A stretch of 64,000 nucleotides of DNA from Burkholderia sp. GTDB lineage: Bacteria > Pseudomonadota > Gammaproteobacteria > Burkholderiales > Burkholderiaceae. Both the position numbers and the translations under genes were made by a program. The notes beneath the pieces were generated by a model that had not been told where the DNA came from, made no database searches, and saw only the letters and a program-made list of their open reading frames with translations. Below are positions 47,213 to 55,750 of the stretch, piece by piece (the first letter of the stretch is position 1; each line of letters starts with the position of its first letter). Where the stretch lies: NCBI GenBank assembly GCA_031253835.1, contig JAIRVP010000034.1, positions 62,001-126,000 on the forward strand, given 5' to 3'.

Positions 47213-48016
47213 ATGAACCGCACTGCAAAGCTCCTCGTTACCGCGCTGGCGTTCGCGCCGCTCGTGTCGTTCGCCCAGGACACGTCGACGATCCGCTGGG
47301 GTATCGACCCCACGTATCCGCCGTTCGAGGCGAAACAGCCCGACGGTTCGCTCGCCGGCTTCGACATCGACTTGCGCAACGCGATCTGCGAGCAGCTGCA
47401 TGCGAAGTGCGTGTGGGTCGAGCAGGGCTTCGACGGGATGATTCCGGCGCTGCGCGCGCGCAAGTTCGACGTGATCATGTCCGCGATGACGGCCACCGAC
47501 GAGCGGCTCAAGCAGATCGACTTCTCGAACAAGCTGTATGCGTCGCCGGGCGCGCTCGTCGCGCCGGTCGGCTCGAAGCTGCTGCCGACCGCCGCATCGC
47601 TCGCGGGCAAGCGCATCGGCATCGACCAGGGCACGACGCAGGAGGCGTACGCGAAGGCCGAATGGGCGACCAGGGGCGTGACGATCGTCTCGTACCAGAA
47701 CCAGGACCAGGTGTACCAGGATCTCGTCACCGGCCGCCTCGACGCGACCTTCCAGGACAAGACACAGGCCGGCTACTCGTTCCTGAAGACGCCGCGCGGC
47801 AAGGGCTACGCGTTCGCGGGCCCCGACGTGACCGACGTGCGCATCACCGGCTACGGCGTCGCGATGGGCGTGCGCAAGGGCGACGCCGACATGAAGAAGC
47901 GGCTGAACGACGCGATCGTCGCGATCCGCGCGAACGGCACGTACCAGAAGATCGCCGCGAAATACTTCGACTTCGACATCTACGGCGCGAAGCAGCAACT
48001 GACTTCGGCACCGTGA
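47213..48016 (+). CDS. polar amino-acid ABC transporter periplasmic binding protein (orphan)
   Basis: A 267-residue exported protein with signal peptide ending VSFAQ (about 22). The mature start IRWGIDPTYPPFEAKQPDGSLAGFDIDLRNAICEQL and the block GMIPALRARKFDVIMSAMTATDERLKQIDFS are classic for the lysine/arginine/ornithine/histidine family (SBP_bac_3). DLVTGRLDATFQDK carries the usual ligand-loop Asp. No permease or ATPase genes are adjacent, so it must use a transporter encoded elsewhere. A PhyH-type dioxygenase follows after 31 bases in the same direction, suggesting that the imported compound is that enzyme's substrate. Confidence 0.9.
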   Translation: MNRTAKLLVTALAFAPLVSFAQDTSTIRWGIDPTYPPFEAKQPDGSLAGFDIDLRNAICEQLHAKCVWVEQGFDGMIPALRARKFDVIMSAMTATDERLKQIDFSNKLYASPGALVAPVGSKLLPTAASLAGKRIGIDQGTTQEAYAKAEWATRGVTIVSYQNQDQVYQDLVTGRLDATFQDKTQAGYSFLKTPRGKGYAFAGPDVTDVRITGYGVAMGVRKGDADMKKRLNDAIVAIRANGTYQKIAAKYFDFDIYGAKQQLTSAP

Positions 48017-48047
48017 TTCCGTGACTCATTCCATCGACAGGCACACC

Positions 48048-48896
48048 ATGACGAGTATCCACGACCGCGTCGCGCAAGCCGTGACGCCCGAACTGATCGC
48101 TGCGTTCCGCGAGGAAGGCGCGGTCTGCATCAAGGGCATCTTTTCGCCCGACGAAGTGGCCGCGCTGCGGGCCGGCATCGATACGAATCTCGCGCAGCCG
48201 AGCGAGCGCGCGAAAGTCGCGAGCCGGCCCGACGATCCCGGCTGGTTCTTCGAGGATTTCTGCAACTGGCAGCACAACGACGCGTATCGCGATTTCATCG
48301 TGCGCTCGCCGGCGCCGTCGGTCGCCGCCGCGCTGATGGGGACCGGGAACGTGCGGCTGCATCACGACCACCTGCTCGTGAAGGAGCCCGGCACGCGGCA
48401 GCGCACGCCGTGGCACCAGGACCAGCCGTACTACAACATCGAAGGCGACGACAACGTCAGCATGTGGATTCCGGTCGATCCGGTGCCGCTCGAATCGACG
48501 CTGGAATTCGTCGCGGGTTCGCATCGCGGCCCGTGGCTGATGCCGCGCACGTTCATGGACAAGGAAGCGAAGTGGTTCCCGGAAGGCAGCCTGGCGGACT
48601 TGCCCGACATCGAGGCCGACCGCGCGGCGTTCCCGATTCGCCACTGGGCGCTCGAGCCCGGCGACATGGTGTGCTTCCGGATGCTCACGCTGCACGCGTC
48701 GGGCGGCACGCAGAACCGCCGGCGCGCGTTCTCGATCCGCTTCGTCGGCGACGATATCCGTCACGCGCCGCGCCGCTGGAAGACGTCGCCCGAGTTCCCC
48801 GGCCTCGCGGAACAGCTGGCCGATGGCGCGACGCTCGACCACCCGCTGTTCCCGGTCGTATGGTCGCGTGACGCGGGGCAGGTTGGCGCGATCTGA
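48048..48896 (+). CDS. phytanoyl-CoA dioxygenase (PhyH) family protein
   Basis: A 282-residue Fe(II)/2-oxoglutarate-dependent oxygenase. The iron ligands are His123 and Asp125 (TPWHQDQPYY) and a distal His near 215 (LTLHASGG), followed by the oxoglutarate-binding Arg region (NRRRAFSIRFVGDD). Start at ATG 48048; an in-frame GTG at 48021 has a weaker site. Members hydroxylate free amino acids or small metabolites as well as acyl-CoAs. The adjacent polar amino-acid binding protein and a HutC-type regulator favour an amino-acid-like substrate here. A strong terminator follows. Confidence 0.87.
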   Translation: MTSIHDRVAQAVTPELIAAFREEGAVCIKGIFSPDEVAALRAGIDTNLAQPSERAKVASRPDDPGWFFEDFCNWQHNDAYRDFIVRSPAPSVAAALMGTGNVRLHHDHLLVKEPGTRQRTPWHQDQPYYNIEGDDNVSMWIPVDPVPLESTLEFVAGSHRGPWLMPRTFMDKEAKWFPEGSLADLPDIEADRAAFPIRHWALEPGDMVCFRMLTLHASGGTQNRRRAFSIRFVGDDIRHAPRRWKTSPEFPGLAEQLADGATLDHPLFPVVWSRDAGQVGAI

Positions 48897-48912
48897 GCGA
48901 TGCAGCTAACGA

Positions 48913-48956
48913 ACACGGCGGCCGTTTCATCACGAAACGGCCGCCGTGTGCTTTTT
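48913..48956 (+). terminator. rho-independent terminator after the PhyH gene
   Basis: A perfect 16-bp stem (48913-48928 with 48934-48949), ACACGGCGGCCGTTTC and its complement around loop ATCAC, followed by CTTTTT at 48951-48956. It ends the binding-protein/dioxygenase transcript 17 bases after the stop and separates it from the converging HutC-type gene. Confidence 0.88.
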
Positions 48957-48970
48957 GCGGGTGATAACGG

Positions 48971-49708
48971 TCAGGTCGGGTGGCGCCCGGCACCCGGCTT
49001 GAAGCGCGAGCCGAGCCGGTAGCGGTTGCCCGGATGCAGGAAATGCACGAACGTGACGGGCAGCCCGTCCGTCCAGGTGCGGCGCGTGAGCGTGAGGCAC
49101 GGCTCGTCGGCGCGCATGTCGAGCAGGCGCGCCTGCTCGACGGTCGGCAGCGACGCGTCGACGACGTGCTCGATTTCCAGTTCGTAGTGCGACACGTTGT
49201 TGAACAGGTATTCGGACGGCGGCTCGGTCTGGAAATCCTGGTCGATGAAGCCGGGCGCGGCGGCCGGGTTCACGTAGCGATCCTCGAGCTGGATCGGGCG
49301 GCCGTTCTCCTCGTGCACGCACACCACGTGAAAGACCGGCGTATTGACCGGCAGCCCGAACGCGGCCGCGACATCGAACGACGCGGGCTCGCTCGACCGG
49401 CTCAGCACGCGACAGCGATAGTCGTGCCCGCGCGCGCGGATTTCGTCGCGGATGTGCGCGATCATCAGCAGGTTCGACTGCGGCTTCACCTCGGCGACGA
49501 AGGTGCCGACGCCCGCGATGCGCTTCAGCACGCCTTCCTCGGTCAGCTCGCGCAGCGCGCGGTTGACCGTCATGCGCGCGACGCCGAACTGCGCGGCGAG
49601 ATCGAGTTCCGACGGAATGCGGTCGCCGGGGCGCCAGTCGCCGGATTCGACGTTCTGGCGAACGAGCGTCTTGATCTGCTGGAACGGGGCGGTGGCCTTT
49701 GTGACCAT
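48971..49708 (-). CDS. GntR-family regulator, HutC/UTRA subgroup
   Basis: A 245-residue regulator. The winged helix spans FQQIKTLVRQNVESGDWRPGDRIPSELDLAAQFGVARMTVNRALRELTEEG, followed by a UTRA effector domain (HDYRCRVLSRSSEPASFDVAAAF; CLTLTRRTWTDGLPVTFVHFLHPGNRYRL). The C-terminus closely resembles HutC histidine-utilisation repressors (TxxHPGxxYRL). No hut structural genes are nearby, so it has probably been recruited to a related amino-acid pathway. It follows an XRE-cupin regulator gene by 30 bases on the same strand, giving two regulators in one probable operon. Confidence 0.87.
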   Translation of the reverse strand: MVTKATAPFQQIKTLVRQNVESGDWRPGDRIPSELDLAAQFGVARMTVNRALRELTEEGVLKRIAGVGTFVAEVKPQSNLLMIAHIRDEIRARGHDYRCRVLSRSSEPASFDVAAAFGLPVNTPVFHVVCVHEENGRPIQLEDRYVNPAAAPGFIDQDFQTEPPSEYLFNNVSHYELEIEHVVDASLPTVEQARLLDMRADEPCLTLTRRTWTDGLPVTFVHFLHPGNRYRLGSRFKPGAGRHPT

Positions 49709-49738
49709 CGGGGATCCTTGCGCGAAGAAGTGACGAGG

Positions 49739-50281
49739 CTAGTCGTCGTGACTGACGATGACCAGGATCTCCGCCTGCGCGGTGCCGAGGCTGCGCGTGC
49801 GGTGCGGGATGAGTGCGTTGAAATAGACTGAATCGCCGGTCTTGAGTTGCACCGTCTCGTTCGGAAATTCGATCTCGACGCGCCCCTTGTGCACGAACAG
49901 GAATTCCTCGCCTTCGTGCTCGCGGGACGTCGACGCGACGAATTCGTGCGGCGGGCGCACGACGAACGGCAGCATCTTCTTCGGCGCGACGCCGGCCGCG
50001 ATGCTCTCGAAGCGGTGCGCGTGGCTGTCGGCCGCCGCGCCCATCGCCGTGCGCTCGCCGGCGCGCGTGACCGTGATCAGCTCGCGGTTGTGGCTTTCCG
50101 AGAACAGCTGCTCGACATCGACGCTCAACGCCTTCGACAGCTTCAGCGCGACCGCGATCGACGGCACGCTCAGGCCGCGCTCGACCTTCGACAGGTAGCT
50201 CTTGGTGAGGCCCGTCTCGTCGGCCAGCACATCGAGCGTCCAGCCCTTCTGTTTTCTGAGCAGCTTCAGGCGAATCGTCAT
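49739..50281 (-). CDS. XRE-cupin transcriptional regulator
   Basis: A 180-residue two-domain regulator. The N-terminal HTH is LKLLRKQKGWTLDVLADETGLTKSYLSKVERGLSVPSIAVALKLSKALSV, followed by a linker and a C-terminal cupin (HEGEEFLFVHKGRVEIEFPNETVQLKTGDSVYFNALIPHRTRSLG) that would sense a small metabolite. Start at 50281, since the HTH begins there; the frame is open to 50326. It diverges from the class II aldolase gene. A GACAC-N3-GTGTC repeat lies between them. It probably controls the aldolase operon and itself. Confidence 0.88.
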   Translation of the reverse strand: MTIRLKLLRKQKGWTLDVLADETGLTKSYLSKVERGLSVPSIAVALKLSKALSVDVEQLFSESHNRELITVTRAGERTAMGAAADSHAHRFESIAAGVAPKKMLPFVVRPPHEFVASTSREHEGEEFLFVHKGRVEIEFPNETVQLKTGDSVYFNALIPHRTRSLGTAQAEILVIVSHDD

Positions 50282-50321
50282 GGGGCGCCAGGTGTCCTTC
50301 GAAAAACCGATTGTAACGCAT

Positions 50322-50360
50322 GACACAAAGTGTCCTGTGGTGTATCGTGTGTCACGTGAC
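50322..50360. promoter_or_regulatory. candidate operator cluster between XRE-cupin and aldolase genes
   Basis: Two dyads: GACACAAAGTGTC (50322-50334, 5-bp arms, AAA centre) and GTCACGTGAC (50351-50360, perfect). In addition TGACAC (50321-50326) is mirrored by GTGTCA (50349-50354). They sit 40-80 bases from the XRE-cupin start and 56-94 bases from the aldolase start, where a regulator could act on both genes. Role inferred. Confidence 0.55.
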
Positions 50361-50415
50361 GCCGGGAAAACGGCTGCGGACGGCGCGGCAGACCCGGTCC
50401 AATCAGGAGACGAAC

Positions 50416-51198
50416 ATGGCGGAAACGCTGAATTTGACGAAGGAAGCGCTGGTCGCGCTGGCGGAGCGGCGTCTCGAGAACGAGGTGGGCGACAGCGGCT
50501 GGTCCGCGCGGCAGAAGCTCGCGCTCACGTGCCGGATCCTGTTCGACGCCGGCCACGATTCGGGCCTGGCCGGGCAGATCACCTGCCGCACGGGCGACGC
50601 CGGCACGTATTACACGCAGCGGCTCGGGCTCGGGTTCGACGAGATCTCGGCTGCGAACCTGCTGCGCGTCAACGAGGATCTGGACGTCGTCGACGGCGAC
50701 GGCATCCCGAACCCGGCCAACCGGTTCCACACGTGGATCTATCGCGAGCGCCCGGACGTGAACTGCATCATCCATACGCATCCGGCGCATGTCGCGGCGC
50801 TGTCGATGCTCGAGCAGCCGCTCGTCGTGTCGCACATGGACACCTGCCCGCTGTACGACGATTGCGCGTTCCTGAAGGACTGGCCGGGCGTGCCGGTCGG
50901 CAACGAGGAGGGCGAGATCATCTCGAAGGCGCTCGGCAGCAAGCGCGCGATCCTGCTGTCGCATCACGGCCAGCTCGTGGTCGGCAAGACGATCGAGGAA
51001 GCGTGCGTGCTCGCGCTGCTGATCGAGCGGGCCGCGAAGCTGCAGCTGCTCGCGATGTCGGCCGGCGAGATCAAGCCGGTGCCGCCGGCGCTGGCGCGCG
51101 AAGCGCACGACTGGATTTCGAAGCCGAAGCGCGATGCGGTGACGTTCGATTACTACGCGCGCCGTGCGCTGCGCACGCACCAGGACTGCGTCGCGTGA
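50416..51198 (+). CDS. class II aldolase/adducin family protein
   Basis: A 260-residue protein of the AraD/FucA (class II aldolase) fold. Zinc-ligand histidines are in IIHTHPAHVAALS (His120, His122, His125 region) and LLSHHGQLVVG (near 183). The segment GLAGQITCR (51-59) takes the place of the common GN(I/L)S motif. Start at ATG 50416 with AGGAGA eight bases upstream. It leads an operon with a DHDPS-like gene (50 bases later) and a MOSC gene. Members are aldolases, epimerases or decarboxylases, so the reaction is not settled. Confidence 0.85.
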   Translation: MAETLNLTKEALVALAERRLENEVGDSGWSARQKLALTCRILFDAGHDSGLAGQITCRTGDAGTYYTQRLGLGFDEISAANLLRVNEDLDVVDGDGIPNPANRFHTWIYRERPDVNCIIHTHPAHVAALSMLEQPLVVSHMDTCPLYDDCAFLKDWPGVPVGNEEGEIISKALGSKRAILLSHHGQLVVGKTIEEACVLALLIERAAKLQLLAMSAGEIKPVPPALAREAHDWISKPKRDAVTFDYYARRALRTHQDCVA

Positions 51199-51248
51199 CT
51201 GTGCGCGTCGTTTCCCTCTCGTCCGACATTCATTGAGGAATACACATC

Positions 51249-52145
51249 GTGTCCATCCTGCTGCAAGGCGTCATTGCCTACCCGGTCACGCCGTTCTCCG
51301 CCGACGGCTGCGTCGACCTGATAGCGCTCGACGCGCTGATCGATCGCCTGATCGCCGACGGCGTCCACGCGATCGCGCCGCTGGGCAGTACCGGCGAAAG
51401 CGCGTACCTGTCCGACGCCGAATGGGAGGCTGTCGCCACCGCGTCGATCCGTGCGGTGCGCCGGCGCGTGCCGACCGTCGTCGGCATTTCCGACCTCACC
51501 ACGGCCGGTGCGGTGCGCCGTGCGCGCATTGCCGAGCAGGCCGGTGCCGATGCGGTGATGGTGCTGCCGGTGTCGTACTGGAAGCTCGGCAACGACGAGA
51601 TCGTCGCGCACTATCGCGCGATCGGCGACGCGATCGGCATCCCGATCATGCTGTACAACAACCCGGCGACGAGCGGCGTCGACATGTCGCCCGACCTGAT
51701 CGCGACGATCTGCCGGACCGTCGACAACGTGACGATGGTCAAGGAAAGCACCGGCGACATCGGCCGGATGCACCGGCTCGCGCAGTTGAGCGACGGGACG
51801 ATCCCGTTCTACAACGGCAGCAATCCGATGGCGCTCGCGGCGCTGGCCGCGGGGGCCGCCGGATGGTGCACGGCCGCGCCGAACCTGAATGCCGCGCTGC
51901 CGCTGGCGCTGGTCGACGCGATGCGGGCGGGCGACCTGGCGCGTGCCAGGGCGGTGTTTCAAGCGCAGTTGCCGTTGCTGCAGTTCATCGTCAACGGCGG
52001 GTTGCCGGTGACCGTGAAGGCCGGGCTGCGGCTGCGCGGCTTCGACGCCGGCGAGCCGAGGAAGCCGTTGCTGCCGCTGGGCGACGCCCGCACGCGCGAA
52101 CTCGAACGCCTACTCGCGGCGCTGCCGGACGGTGTGGCGGCATGA
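51249..52145 (+). CDS. DHDPS/N-acetylneuraminate lyase family protein
   Basis: A 298-residue Schiff-base aldolase-fold enzyme. GSTGE (46-50) is the pyruvate-carboxylate site, Tyr near 135 in MLYNNPATSG and the Schiff-base Lys near 164 in TMVKESTGD. GTG start with GAGGA upstream. It lacks clear dapA context and follows a class II aldolase gene, so it is more likely a catabolic 2-keto-acid aldolase or dehydratase than lysine-biosynthetic DHDPS. Its stop overlaps the MOSC gene start (ATGA). Substrate unknown. Confidence 0.85.
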   Translation: MSILLQGVIAYPVTPFSADGCVDLIALDALIDRLIADGVHAIAPLGSTGESAYLSDAEWEAVATASIRAVRRRVPTVVGISDLTTAGAVRRARIAEQAGADAVMVLPVSYWKLGNDEIVAHYRAIGDAIGIPIMLYNNPATSGVDMSPDLIATICRTVDNVTMVKESTGDIGRMHRLAQLSDGTIPFYNGSNPMALAALAAGAAGWCTAAPNLNAALPLALVDAMRAGDLARARAVFQAQLPLLQFIVNGGLPVTVKAGLRLRGFDAGEPRKPLLPLGDARTRELERLLAALPDGVAA

Positions 52146-52846
52146 GCGAAGACGCACGGCCGGCGATCGCGGCCGCCATCGGCGCGGTGCGGGTCGGCAC
52201 GAGCCGGCCGCTGGCCGGCACGCCGCACGCGAGCGCGATCGACAAGCAGCCGGTCGATGCGCGCCTGTGGCTGGGCGTGCTCGGCTTTGCCGGCGACGAG
52301 CAGGCCGATGCGCGGCATCACGGCGGCCCCGACAAGGCGGTCCACCACTATGCACACGACCACTATGCGTGGTGGTCGGAGCAGGTCGGCGTGCGCGACG
52401 TGCTCGCGCAGCCGGGCGCGTTCGGCGAGAACCTGTCGACGCACGGCGTGACCGAGCGGGACGTCTGTCTCGGCGACGTGTTCACGCTGGGCGGCGCGGC
52501 GCTTCAGGTGACGCAGTCGCGGCAGCCGTGCTGGAAGCTCAACGCACGCTTCGATCATCCGCGGATGGCCGCACTCGTGCAGCAGAGCGGCCGGACCGGC
52601 TGGTATTACCGCGTGCTGCAGGAAGGCTGGGTAGCGGCGGGCGATGTGCTGACGCTGCACGCGCGCCCGTATCCGCAATGGCCGCTGTCGGCGGTGCTCG
52701 ACGTGCTGTACCGGCGCACGCTCGACATGGCAGCGCTCGACGCGCTGTGCGACGTTGCGTTGCTGCCGCCCGGCTGGCGCAGGATGCTCGAAAAGCGCCG
52801 GACGGAGCGGCAGGTCGAAGACTGGACGAAGCGGCTCGAAGGGTGA
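52142..52846 (+). CDS. MOSC-domain protein, YiiM-like
   Basis: A 234-residue protein with a MOSC domain, the molybdenum-cofactor sulfurase C-terminal fold. GDEQADARHHGGPDKAVHHYAHDHYAWW and FGENLSTHGVTERDVCLGDVF are YiiM-type blocks, and the conserved Cys lies in SRQPCWKLNARFDHPRM. YiiM and YcbX proteins use molybdenum cofactor to reduce N-hydroxylated compounds such as 6-hydroxylaminopurine. Start overlaps the DHDPS-like stop. It may be only a passenger in the operon, since a link to the aldolase chemistry is not obvious. Confidence 0.87.
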   Translation: MSEDARPAIAAAIGAVRVGTSRPLAGTPHASAIDKQPVDARLWLGVLGFAGDEQADARHHGGPDKAVHHYAHDHYAWWSEQVGVRDVLAQPGAFGENLSTHGVTERDVCLGDVFTLGGAALQVTQSRQPCWKLNARFDHPRMAALVQQSGRTGWYYRVLQEGWVAAGDVLTLHARPYPQWPLSAVLDVLYRRTLDMAALDALCDVALLPPGWRRMLEKRRTERQVEDWTKRLEG

Positions 52847-52862
52847 CGGGCCGCGCCGCGGC

Positions 52863-53624
52863 TTATCGGGCCGGCAGGTTCCGCACGTCGGCCGTCGGCT
52901 CGGCGCCGAACGCGTCGCTCAGCGCATAGCCGATCAGCTGGCGTGCGGCTGCCTCGGGCGTCGCGAGCGCGCCGCTCGACTTCAACTGGTCGAACTTCTC
53001 GCGCATCGGGAAGTAGTCTTCGCTGGTCGACCGGATCGTCGCCTGCATGCCCGTGTCGACGACGCCTGGTGCAACGCTGCAGATCCGCAGCGCGCCGTTC
53101 GCGTCGAGCGCGACCGCGCGTGCATGGTGATCGAGCGCGGCCTTGGTCGCGCAGTAGATGCTCCAGCCCGCGTAGGCGTTGCGTGCCGCGCCGCTCGACA
53201 GATGCAGGATCCTGCATTCCGTCGTGGCCGACGCCGCCTGCGCGAGCGCGGCCGACAGCATCAGCGGCGCCGCGACGTTCAGGCCGACCGCACGCGCGAC
53301 GATCGCCGGGTCCTGGGCGGCGAGCGGGCCGATCGGATCGACGATGCCCGCGTTGTTGAACAGCAGCACGAGCGACGCGCCGTCGACGAAGCGGCGCAGC
53401 GTGTCGCCGGCGAGCCAGGCTGCGACGGCCGTGGCGTCGGACAGGTCGATCTCGACTTCGGAGAAGCGGTCGCCGGCTTGCGACGCGAGCGACGGATGGC
53501 GGCCGCGCGACACGCCGAGCACGGCGACGCCTTCCAGCAGCAGTTGTTCGGCGAGCGACGCGCCGAGGCCGCGCGTGTGTCCGGTGACGATGGCGCGCAC
53601 GTGCGCGGAAGAGGAGGCAGTCAT
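52863..53624 (-). CDS. short-chain dehydrogenase/reductase
   Basis: A 253-residue SDR. The nucleotide-binding TGHTRGLGASLAE departs slightly from TGxxxGxG, NNAG is present as LLFNNAGIVDPIG, the catalytic Ser lies in ILHLSSGAA and the catalytic pair is YCATK. The size and the motif spacing resemble sepiapterin reductase-like and YueD-like proteins (benzil reductase). Start at 53624 by HTH-free N-terminal fit to the Rossmann strand (HVRAIVTGH). It converges on the MOSC gene and has 384 gene-free bases upstream. Substrate unknown. Confidence 0.87.
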   Translation of the reverse strand: MTASSSAHVRAIVTGHTRGLGASLAEQLLLEGVAVLGVSRGRHPSLASQAGDRFSEVEIDLSDATAVAAWLAGDTLRRFVDGASLVLLFNNAGIVDPIGPLAAQDPAIVARAVGLNVAAPLMLSAALAQAASATTECRILHLSSGAARNAYAGWSIYCATKAALDHHARAVALDANGALRICSVAPGVVDTGMQATIRSTSEDYFPMREKFDQLKSSGALATPEAAARQLIGYALSDAFGAEPTADVRNLPAR

Positions 53625-54008
53625 GGCGGTGAACCGGTGAAGGGGTGAACGATGTTGACGGGCGGCGTGCATGCGCGGGCGGCAGCACGTTCAGGACGGG
53701 CGATGCGTGGCATCGGCGTGCGAAGACGGTCGCGCACGGCGCCACGGATATCGGGGTGAACGCATATCGTAGCGCCGGCATGCGCATCGCGCAAACGCCG
53801 GGGCGTGCACGCATGCATCGCCGCGCGATGCCGCGCAGTATCGGCCGCGCCGACAGGTTGGACGAAAGCCCGCTGCGGCAAGTGCGCGCGCCGGCGCGGC
53901 GAGCGGCGCCGGGCCGCGCGTCGCGAGCTATCATATGGCTCGCCCGTGCGCGATGCCGGACGGGCCGCGATCGTTTCCCTTCACTTGCTGCACGCTGCGA
54001 CGCCACCC
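53625..54008. other. intergenic region without recognisable gene
   Basis: About 380 bases between the SDR gene and the YceH gene, which are divergent. The open frames here are compositional artefacts without start signals or family resemblance. Promoters of both genes should be here; I could not place them with confidence. Confidence 0.45.
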
Positions 54009-54719
54009 ATGAACACCACGCCGGATATGCCCACGCCACGCGCCCTGCGCGAACTCACGCCCCTCGAGGCCCGCATTCTCGGTGTGCTCGTCGAGAAACA
54101 GCACACGGTGCCGGATACCTACCCGCTGTCGCTGAACGCGCTGACCGCGGGCTGCAACCAGAAAACCGCGCGCTCGCCGGTGATGAGCGTCAGCGAGGAC
54201 GAAGTCACGACCGCGCTCGACGAGCTGAAGCGCCTGAGCCTCGTGATGGAAGGCAGCAGCAGCCGTGTGCCGCGTTTCGAGCACAACATGAACCGCGTGC
54301 TCGGCATCCCGAGCCAGGCGATCGCGCTGCTGACGATCCTGCTGTTACGCGGCCCGCAGACGGCCGCCGAGCTGCGCCTGAACAGCGCGCGCCTGCATGG
54401 TTTCGCGGATATCTCGTCGGTCGAGGCGTTCCTCGACGAACTCGCGGCGCGCGCGCAGGCGCTCGTCGTCCGGCTGCCGCGTGCGCCGGGCGCGCGCGAG
54501 AACCGCTGGATGCACCTGATGTGCGGTGAAGTGAACCTCGCCGACTTCGCGAGCGCGGAGGCCGGCGGCGGCGCGGATTCGGTGCCGCCTTCCGAATTCG
54601 AGGCGCTGAAGGCCGAGCAGAAGCGCCTTGCCGATGAAGTGGCGCGGCTGAATGCGCTGGTTCAGCGGATGGCGAGCGAACTGGGCATCGATGTCGACGC
54701 GCCAGGCGAAGCCGGCTGA
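54009..54719 (+). CDS. YceH family protein (UPF0502/DUF480)
   Basis: A 236-residue conserved protein with two winged-helix-like halves. ELTPLEARILGVLVEKQHTVPDTYPLSLNALTAGCNQKTARSPVM is the diagnostic DUF480 block, and a second similar unit starts at LLTILLLRGPQTAAELRLNS. The C-terminus (FEALKAEQKRLADEVARLNALVQRMASEL) is a short predicted coiled coil. Its function is poorly known; in enteric bacteria it has been linked to envelope and virulence gene expression. Start at 54009 by family alignment. Monocistronic, converging on a small exported protein. Confidence 0.9.
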   Translation: MNTTPDMPTPRALRELTPLEARILGVLVEKQHTVPDTYPLSLNALTAGCNQKTARSPVMSVSEDEVTTALDELKRLSLVMEGSSSRVPRFEHNMNRVLGIPSQAIALLTILLLRGPQTAAELRLNSARLHGFADISSVEAFLDELAARAQALVVRLPRAPGARENRWMHLMCGEVNLADFASAEAGGGADSVPPSEFEALKAEQKRLADEVARLNALVQRMASELGIDVDAPGEAG

Positions 54720-54744
54720 TCGTCCTTCCGCCGCGGGTGCCTCG

Positions 54745-55167
54745 CTACCAGCGGCACCCCGATTTCGCCGAAGCGTCGATATCCGGCGCCCACGCGAAAT
54801 CGGTTTTCTTGCCGGTGCGCGTGCTGGTGTAGGTCATCGAATAGACCATCGCACCCTGGCTCATCATTTCGTATTCGCCGTTGATCTTGCCGTCGACCAT
54901 TTCCCACCAGGTCGTCGTGTATTGATACGGCCGGTCCGCTGCCAGTATTTCCTCGTCCCGTTGTTTGAGCAGCAGCGGGATCGCCGTCTTCGAATTCGCA
55001 TAGCGGACGACGCCACCTGACCATTTCGCAACATCGTCGTAGTACATGCGCAATTCGAAGCGCACGGGCTTGTCGCCGGTCGTCTGAAAGCACAGCACTT
55101 CCGTGCTGACTTCGGCCGATGCGGGCAGCGCGATGCAAAGCATCAGCAGGGCGAGCGCTTTCTTCAT
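54745..55167 (-). CDS. small exported protein of unknown function
   Basis: A 140-residue protein with a clear signal peptide (MKKALALLMLCIALPASAEV). The mature domain is about 121 residues with two cysteines (VLCFQTT near the start, SGCRW at the end) that could form a disulfide. It is rich in Tyr, Thr and Trp (YQYTTTWWEMVDGKINGEYE), suggesting a beta-rich periplasmic protein. I do not recognise the family. It follows the unknown gene at 55196-55750 by 28 bases and is probably cotranscribed with it. Confidence 0.75.
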   Translation of the reverse strand: MKKALALLMLCIALPASAEVSTEVLCFQTTGDKPVRFELRMYYDDVAKWSGGVVRYANSKTAIPLLLKQRDEEILAADRPYQYTTTWWEMVDGKINGEYEMMSQGAMVYSMTYTSTRTGKKTDFAWAPDIDASAKSGCRW

Positions 55168-55195
55168 GAGCGTGCGTGAACGATGGTGATCCATT

Positions 55196-55750
55196 TCAAC
55201 CGACACTGATCTGCGTCGCGCCCGCATCGACGAGCCGGAACAGCAGATCCTCGACGGCCGTCTCCGGCGCGGAACCGAGATCCGCATTGACGCGCCACCC
55301 GTGTTCCGTGCGAACCGGTTCCGACAGGTAATGCACGATGCCGTGCAGCCCGTCTTCGGCCGGATCGTTCTCGTCGTCGACATCGAACCACGCGAGGAAC
55401 CACGTCTTGAACGCGTCGACCGCCGCGCTTTCGTCGAGGCCGCCGGCCTCGATCTCGGCCCAGTCCCACACGAACGGGCGGATCGACACGGCGGCCGTTT
55501 CGAGGTCGAACTCGAACGGGTCGAAATCCAGCTGCGTGGTCGAATCGATCATCACGGGCTGGCCGGCCGCCTCGCCTTCGGCCGCGATGGTGTCGGCGCG
55601 GCACGGCAGCGCGAGCGGGCCTTCGGTGGCGAGCGTGCCGTCGGCCTGCCGGTAGGCCGGCTCGACGATCACCGACGGTTGCGTGGCCGCTTTCGCGAGC
55701 AGGTCGGCATAGGGTTGGCGGATGGCGCGGAGCAGTTCGGATACGGTCAT
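55196..55750 (-). CDS. conserved-looking acidic protein of unknown function
   Basis: A 184-residue, strongly acidic cytoplasmic protein without signal sequence. Recognisable stretches are TVSELLRAIRQPYADLLAKAA, LDFDPFEFDLETAAVSIRPFVWDWAEIEAGG and FKTWFLAWFDVDDENDPAEDGLHGIVHYLSEP. The last two look like an Imm-type or domain-of-unknown-function immunity protein, but I cannot name it. The frame extends to 55906; Met 55750 is chosen because the composition upstream is not protein-like. Probably in an operon with the exported protein gene downstream. Confidence 0.65.
   Translation of the reverse strand: MTVSELLRAIRQPYADLLAKAATQPSVIVEPAYRQADGTLATEGPLALPCRADTIAAEGEAAGQPVMIDSTTQLDFDPFEFDLETAAVSIRPFVWDWAEIEAGGLDESAAVDAFKTWFLAWFDVDDENDPAEDGLHGIVHYLSEPVRTEHGWRVNADLGSAPETAVEDLLFRLVDAGATQISVG

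Noticed and set aside
51249..52145. DapA of lysine biosynthesis
   Set aside because: No lysine-pathway neighbours. It is in an operon with class II aldolase and MOSC genes and a dedicated regulator pair.
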